Positions 8,167 to 10,769 of a stretch of 10,769 nucleotides of DNA are shown here, one piece after another. The DNA is from JAKQIM01 sp964633225. GTDB lineage: Bacteria > Chloroflexota > Anaerolineae > Anaerolineales > UBA4823. Position numbers and translations under genes: made by a program. Each line of letters begins with the position of its first letter. Within the stretch, counting starts at the first letter, position 1. Where the stretch lies: positions 1 to 10,769 of the forward strand of contig CAZWFQ010000096.1 of NCBI GenBank assembly GCA_964633225.1, written 5' to 3'. The notes beneath the pieces are model-generated. The model saw only the letters and a list, made by a program, of their open reading frames with translations, was not told the origin of the DNA and ran no database searches.

Positions 8167-8517
8167 TTATTGGGGAATAAAGTTTTGGACAGCCTTGTTT
8201 AGGTCATCAAAAATCTTGAATAAGGGAGTAAATCCAGCTAATTCAAGCGTATCGAAAACGCGCTGTGGCACATTTACTAAACAGGTTTCGCCTAGTTTTT
8301 GATAGCGGCATGCTTTTTGGACATCAATCAGCACCCGTAGGCCTGCGCTCGATACATAATTGACATCAACCAAGTCAAGTACAATATTAAAACGCCCGGC
8401 ATCGGTAATTGCTTTTAGGGCTTCAGAAAACTTCGGAGCAGTATAACTATCAATGCGGCCAGTTATACTCACTACATCACAGTATTCGTGTTGCACTATA
8501 TTGATATCCATAGCCAT
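8167..8517 (-). CDS. STAS-domain anti-anti-sigma factor-type protein (RsbV/SpoIIAA-like)
   Basis: This 116-residue protein is a single STAS domain, the normal length for the family. It starts with strands DINIVQHEY and DVVSITGRIDSY; the key motif is VNYVSSAGLRVL at residues 52-63. Ser57, the second serine, aligns with the phosphorylated Ser58 of SpoIIAA. The ATG at 8517 is preceded by GAGGT (8527-8523) at 5 nt; a second ATG two codons later fits less well. In known systems the unphosphorylated form binds an anti-sigma kinase, and an RsbU-type phosphatase reactivates it. The phosphatase is the next gene, 2 nt away, so the two form an operon. No kinase or sigma factor gene is present here, so its target is elsewhere; regulation of a non-sigma target is also possible. 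Confidence 0.93.
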   Translation of the reverse strand: MAMDINIVQHEYCDVVSITGRIDSYTAPKFSEALKAITDAGRFNIVLDLVDVNYVSSAGLRVLIDVQKACRYQKLGETCLVNVPQRVFDTLELAGFTPLFKIFDDLNKAVQNFIPQ

Positions 8518-8533
8518 AAATGACCTCGTCTAA

Positions 8534-8542
8534 ATTATACCA
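8534..8542 (-). promoter_or_regulatory. Extended -10 promoter of the STAS/phosphatase operon
   Basis: The minus strand reads TGGTATAAT (8542-8534): a perfect TATAAT with the TGn extension. No TTGACA-like -35 lies at the right distance, as is common for extended -10 promoters. Transcription would start near 8527, giving an unusually short leader of about 10 nt that barely includes the ribosome binding site. Confidence 0.65.
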
Positions 8543-8580
8543 TTCCTGTTGCGCCGAAATTTCCTGTTACAATACAGGAA
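8543..8580. promoter_or_regulatory. Candidate operator: three TTCCTGT heptamers at divergent promoters
   Basis: TTCCTGT occurs at 8543-8549 and again at 8561-8567, and its reverse complement ACAGGAA lies at 8574-8580. The last two form a perfect 7-bp palindrome with a 6-nt centre. That centre, TACAAT, is the candidate -10 of the glycosyltransferase gene, while the first copy directly abuts the extended -10 of the STAS operon. A protein bound to these sites could control both directions. The arrangement is seen; the function is inferred. Confidence 0.4.
8565..8573 (+). promoter_or_regulatory. Candidate extended -10 promoter of the glycosyltransferase gene
   Basis: TGTTACAAT contains the TGn extension and TACAAT (8568-8573), one base from consensus. 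No good -35 is seen about 17 nt upstream. Transcription would start near 8580, about 43 nt before the chosen start codon. Confidence 0.45.
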
Positions 8581-8622
8581 GACGGTCAAGTAATCAGCCT
8601 TGTAGTGGAGTCATTTGCCCCA

Positions 8623-9597
8623 ATGTGTGACTTATCAATTGTAATCCCGGTTTTCAATGAAGAAAAAAATCTATCGCCTCTAAACGAAGAATTACGGGGT
8701 GTGCTAACTGAAATAGGACTGCCTTACGAGATTATCTTTGTTGATGATGGAAGTACAGATGGAAGCTATAAACTTCTTCAGTCTTTGCACATTCAAGACG
8801 AGCGCATTAAAGTAATCCGTTTCAGACGGAACTTTGGGCAGAGCGCTGCATTTGCAGCGGGCTTCGATTATGCACATGGCACTAAGATTGTGACACTTGA
8901 CGCAGATGGGCAAAACAACCCGGCAGATATCCCAAGGCTGTTGGCCAAAATGGAAGAGGGCGACTATGATTTTGTAACCGGATGGCGGATGAATCGCAAA
9001 GAATCGCCCATTCGGCGTTTGTTATCCGGCACTGCAAATTATCTGATCAGCCGTAGTACGCATATTGTTGTGCATGATCGAGGTTGCTCTTTAAAGCTTT
9101 TTAGACGAGACGTGGTGAAAAACATTCGGCTCTATGGTCAGCTTCATCGTTTTTTGCCCGAGCTAGCCAGCATGTTTGGAGTAACTGTGGCAGAGGTGCC
9201 AATCCAAGATCGGGCACGCCGGTTTGGACATTCAAAATATGGCTCAATTACGCGTACGCCACGCGTGCTCTTAGACTTGTTCACGGTTTTCTTCTTGCTG
9301 ACTTTTTTTTCTAGCCCCATGCGTCTGTTTGGCTCGGTAGGCATGCTGACGGGCTCGCTTGGCCTGATAATGGGCGGTTGGCTGGCCTTGGCAAAGATTT
9401 ATCAAGGGGTTATTGGGGGGTGGTCAGCCTTTCATGCCTATCAGATTGGAAATCGGCCATTGCTGCTTTTGGCCATCCTTTTAATATTAGTTGCCACGCA
9501 GTTCATGATGATGGGATTGCTTGGTGAAATGATGCTGAGGGTTTATCACGAATCCAGCGGCCGTCCAATCTATTCTATTCGCGACGTGCTTGATTGA
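8623..9597 (+). CDS. Family 2 glycosyltransferase, polyprenyl-phosphate type with two membrane helices
   Basis: This is a 324-residue protein. The catalytic GT-A domain opens with LSIVIPVFNEE and contains DDGSTD (41-46), RNFGQSAAFAAGF (69-81), DADGQ (93-97, metal and sugar nucleotide binding) and RGCSLKLFRRDVV (153-165). A basic RARRFGHSKYG (197-207) is typical of this group. Two membrane helices follow, at about 236-258 and 279-301, with an amphipathic stretch at 214-232. The layout matches the GtrB/ArnC/DPM1-like enzymes, which join a sugar to polyprenyl phosphate on the cytoplasmic face for later transfer across the membrane. The sugar cannot be told. ATG 8623 gives the usual N-terminus and has GGAG (8607-8610) 12 nt upstream; an in-frame GTG at 8605 would add six residues but lacks a ribosome binding site. 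No flippase or acceptor gene is adjacent. Confidence 0.9.
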   Translation: MCDLSIVIPVFNEEKNLSPLNEELRGVLTEIGLPYEIIFVDDGSTDGSYKLLQSLHIQDERIKVIRFRRNFGQSAAFAAGFDYAHGTKIVTLDADGQNNPADIPRLLAKMEEGDYDFVTGWRMNRKESPIRRLLSGTANYLISRSTHIVVHDRGCSLKLFRRDVVKNIRLYGQLHRFLPELASMFGVTVAEVPIQDRARRFGHSKYGSITRTPRVLLDLFTVFFLLTFFSSPMRLFGSVGMLTGSLGLIMGGWLALAKIYQGVIGGWSAFHAYQIGNRPLLLLAILLILVATQFMMMGLLGEMMLRVYHESSGRPIYSIRDVLD

Positions 9598-9635
9598 TCT
9601 TAAGAACCAAAGCTTTTCAAAAAAATTTTTCTGTG

Positions 9636-10613
9636 TCACTGGTCGAAAATATCTGAATAGCCTTTGTCAAGCGCATCGTCTGAAAGGTGAGCGTAACGTT
9701 GGGTGACAGCTATGTTTTTGTGGCGCGCCAGTTCTTGCGCTAGCTTTAAATTCCCCGACGCGCGCAAGACAATGGTGACAAAATAATGCCTAAAGGAATG
9801 TGGGGTGATCGTGCCAGCTGCATCTGGACCCAAGACCTCTTGAACACGTTGAGCGACAATATTTCTGCCGGTTACTGTGCTGATTGGCTTGATCTTTTTC
9901 CCCGCACCGCGATCGTGGCGAGCGAAGATAGGCAGAGAGCCCAGGGGACGCCCGGCCGTGCCATCTAGCTCAGAACGCACAGACAAGTACTCTCGTAAGG
10001 CGCGCAAGGAGCGATCCGAAAACCTCACAATAGCCTGCTGGTCGCCCTTGCCGATGATAATTGCTTTAGCTTCATTCCAATCAATATCACCACGGCGCAG
10101 GTTGCATGCCTCATGAACACGTAGACCAGTATCTGCCAGTGTTAGCAAAAAAGCTCGATCCCGCATATTGCGCAGGTGTTGGAGGTTGTCCGAGATCGTT
10201 TCGGCCAATTGACTTGTGAAATTAATCACAAGTTCGATATTTTTCTGTTCAAATTGAGGCAAGCGTTGTCCAGGTCTGCGGGCGCGCTGCCGAATCAATA
10301 GCTTCAAGCGGGGAAGGTTGATGGTTGCGAGTTGTTCTGCACTAAGATATTCATAGAAGCCCGAAACAGCTGTTAAGTATAGACGTTCTGTGGCAGGAGA
10401 AAAATCTTTCAATTCACAGGCAAACCAGGTGATTGCATTTTCATTCAAGGCATCTGGGGCCATTTGATCGGGAGTTAGATTGTTTTGAACCAATACTTGG
10501 CTGAATAGATTCAGCGCGTTACGGTAGGTTCGTCCTGTGTTAGTACTGCGCGCGTCAAAAACACTGTGTATGTACGCATCTATTGTTTGAGCAATGGTTT
10601 TGGGCGTTTCCAT
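9636..10613 (-). CDS. Tyrosine recombinase/integrase (XerC/XerD-like)
   Basis: This is a 325-residue protein. The N-terminal SAM-like DNA-binding domain covers about residues 5-95 (TYRNALNLFSQVL; YLTAVSGFYEYL) and the catalytic domain about 120-315. All active-site residues are present: Arg165 (DTGLRVHEACNLRRGDID), Lys189 (GKG), His272 and Arg275 (TPHSFRHYF), His298 (ARHKN) and nucleophile Tyr307 (QRYAHL). It should cut and rejoin DNA. It is somewhat longer than housekeeping Xer proteins (about 300 residues) and has a basic linker at 102-117. The ATG at 10613 was chosen because GAGGA (10623-10619) lies 5 nt upstream; the in-frame ATG at 10664 lies at or before the predicted transcription start. 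No attachment site, excisionase or element cargo was seen, so a chromosomal Xer-like role and a mobile-element relic are both open. Confidence 0.93.
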   Translation of the reverse strand: METPKTIAQTIDAYIHSVFDARSTNTGRTYRNALNLFSQVLVQNNLTPDQMAPDALNENAITWFACELKDFSPATERLYLTAVSGFYEYLSAEQLATINLPRLKLLIRQRARRPGQRLPQFEQKNIELVINFTSQLAETISDNLQHLRNMRDRAFLLTLADTGLRVHEACNLRRGDIDWNEAKAIIIGKGDQQAIVRFSDRSLRALREYLSVRSELDGTAGRPLGSLPIFARHDRGAGKKIKPISTVTGRNIVAQRVQEVLGPDAAGTITPHSFRHYFVTIVLRASGNLKLAQELARHKNIAVTQRYAHLSDDALDKGYSDIFDQ

Positions 10614-10640
10614 GAAATTCCTCGCTTCGTCAATGGTTCT

Positions 10641-10656
10641 GATAATGATACTTATC
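10641..10656. promoter_or_regulatory. Possible operator in the recombinase leader (GATAAT palindrome)
   Basis: The 16-mer GATAATGATACTTATC is palindromic at 12 of 16 bases. Its first ten bases equal the start of the E. coli Fur consensus, and two GATAAT-like hexamers lie side by side. It sits about 6-21 nt downstream of the predicted transcription start, where a bound repressor would block transcription. In AT-rich sequence, chance similarity is possible. Confidence 0.3.
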
Positions 10657-10668
10657 GAAAGCATAGTG

Positions 10669-10697
10669 ATAATAATTTATTTTGCCGACTATGTCAA
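10669..10697 (-). promoter_or_regulatory. Strong sigma-70-type promoter of the recombinase gene
   Basis: On the minus strand, a perfect TTGACA (10697-10692) is followed after exactly 17 nt by TATTAT (10674-10669), 5 of 6. It is the best promoter in the window. Transcription should start near 10662, leaving a leader of about 49 nt. Beyond it, 10698-10769 shows no gene or clear site. Confidence 0.8.
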
Positions 10698-10769
10698 CCC
10701 CCTATTACAAAACCCATTTAGGATCGAAATAATTTGGCCGGGGCTAAGACAAATAAGAATTAGCTAACA

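Noticed and set aside
9601..9632. A-tract followed by a T-tract between the glycosyltransferase and recombinase genes as a terminator
   Set aside because: It can pair only through A-T bases and lacks a GC-rich stem, so it is not called; both genes may still stop here by other means.
4..10664. tRNA-Asp and the tyrosine recombinase as the two ends of an integrated element
   Set aside because: The tRNA 3' end faces the left window edge, away from the recombinase, and I saw no copy of the tRNA 3' sequence near the recombinase. The genes between look like ordinary chromosomal genes.
10698..10769. Attachment site, RNA gene or further promoter at the right edge
   Set aside because: Only short weak inverted repeats such as GCTAA/TTAGC were seen, with no match to any tRNA end or repeat in the window.

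Overview
The window looks like chromosomal DNA from a free-living bacterium, most likely of the Chloroflexota, class Anaerolineae. This placement is an inference from protein style. A secreted protein is built of tandem domains with an N-F-P-x-N-D-T-F-x-V-x-M-G core, which I remember as common in Anaerolineae. There is also a multi-GAF phosphatase, a DUF6585-like membrane protein and a large lipoprotein. Base composition is close to balanced. The promoters are ordinary sigma-70-type (TTGACA/TATAAT-like), with GAGG-type ribosome binding sites and some GTG starts. No phage, plasmid or CRISPR structure was seen.

Layout, left to right: tRNA-Asp (4-77, minus); a two-helix membrane protein with a DUF6585-like tail (223-1035, plus) and its terminator; a 793-residue lipoprotein (1091-3472, minus); divergent from it, a secreted protein made of three 92-residue repeats (3630-4664, plus), ending at a strong hairpin terminator; a two-gene unit read leftward, with a STAS anti-anti-sigma-type protein (8167-8517) followed 2 nt later by a 1149-residue protein with five GAF domains and a PP2C/SpoIIE-type phosphatase domain (4715-8164); divergent from that unit, a family 2 membrane glycosyltransferase (8623-9597, plus); and a complete tyrosine recombinase (9636-10613, minus). 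Coding density is high and no gene-free stretch exceeds about 160 nt.

The clearest functional unit is the STAS/phosphatase pair. In partner-switching systems such as RsbU/RsbV and SpoIIE/SpoIIAA, the phosphatase removes phosphate from a serine of the STAS protein, which then binds an anti-sigma kinase. Neither a kinase nor a sigma factor gene lies in the window, so the pair must act on partners elsewhere. The glycosyltransferase probably transfers a sugar to or from a polyprenyl phosphate at the membrane. The lipoprotein and the repeat protein are both exported and diverge from one short intergenic region, so they may act at the cell surface, but their functions are not known.

The most interesting features are: (i) the five-GAF phosphatase coupled to its STAS partner; (ii) the three-repeat secreted protein with exactly equal repeat lengths; (iii) a set of TTCCTGT heptamers at the divergent STAS/glycosyltransferase promoters, where one -10 box forms the centre of a palindrome; (iv) a GATAAT-type palindrome just downstream of the recombinase promoter. 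Four start codons were chosen from ribosome binding sites and promoters, and they differ from the longest possible reading frames.
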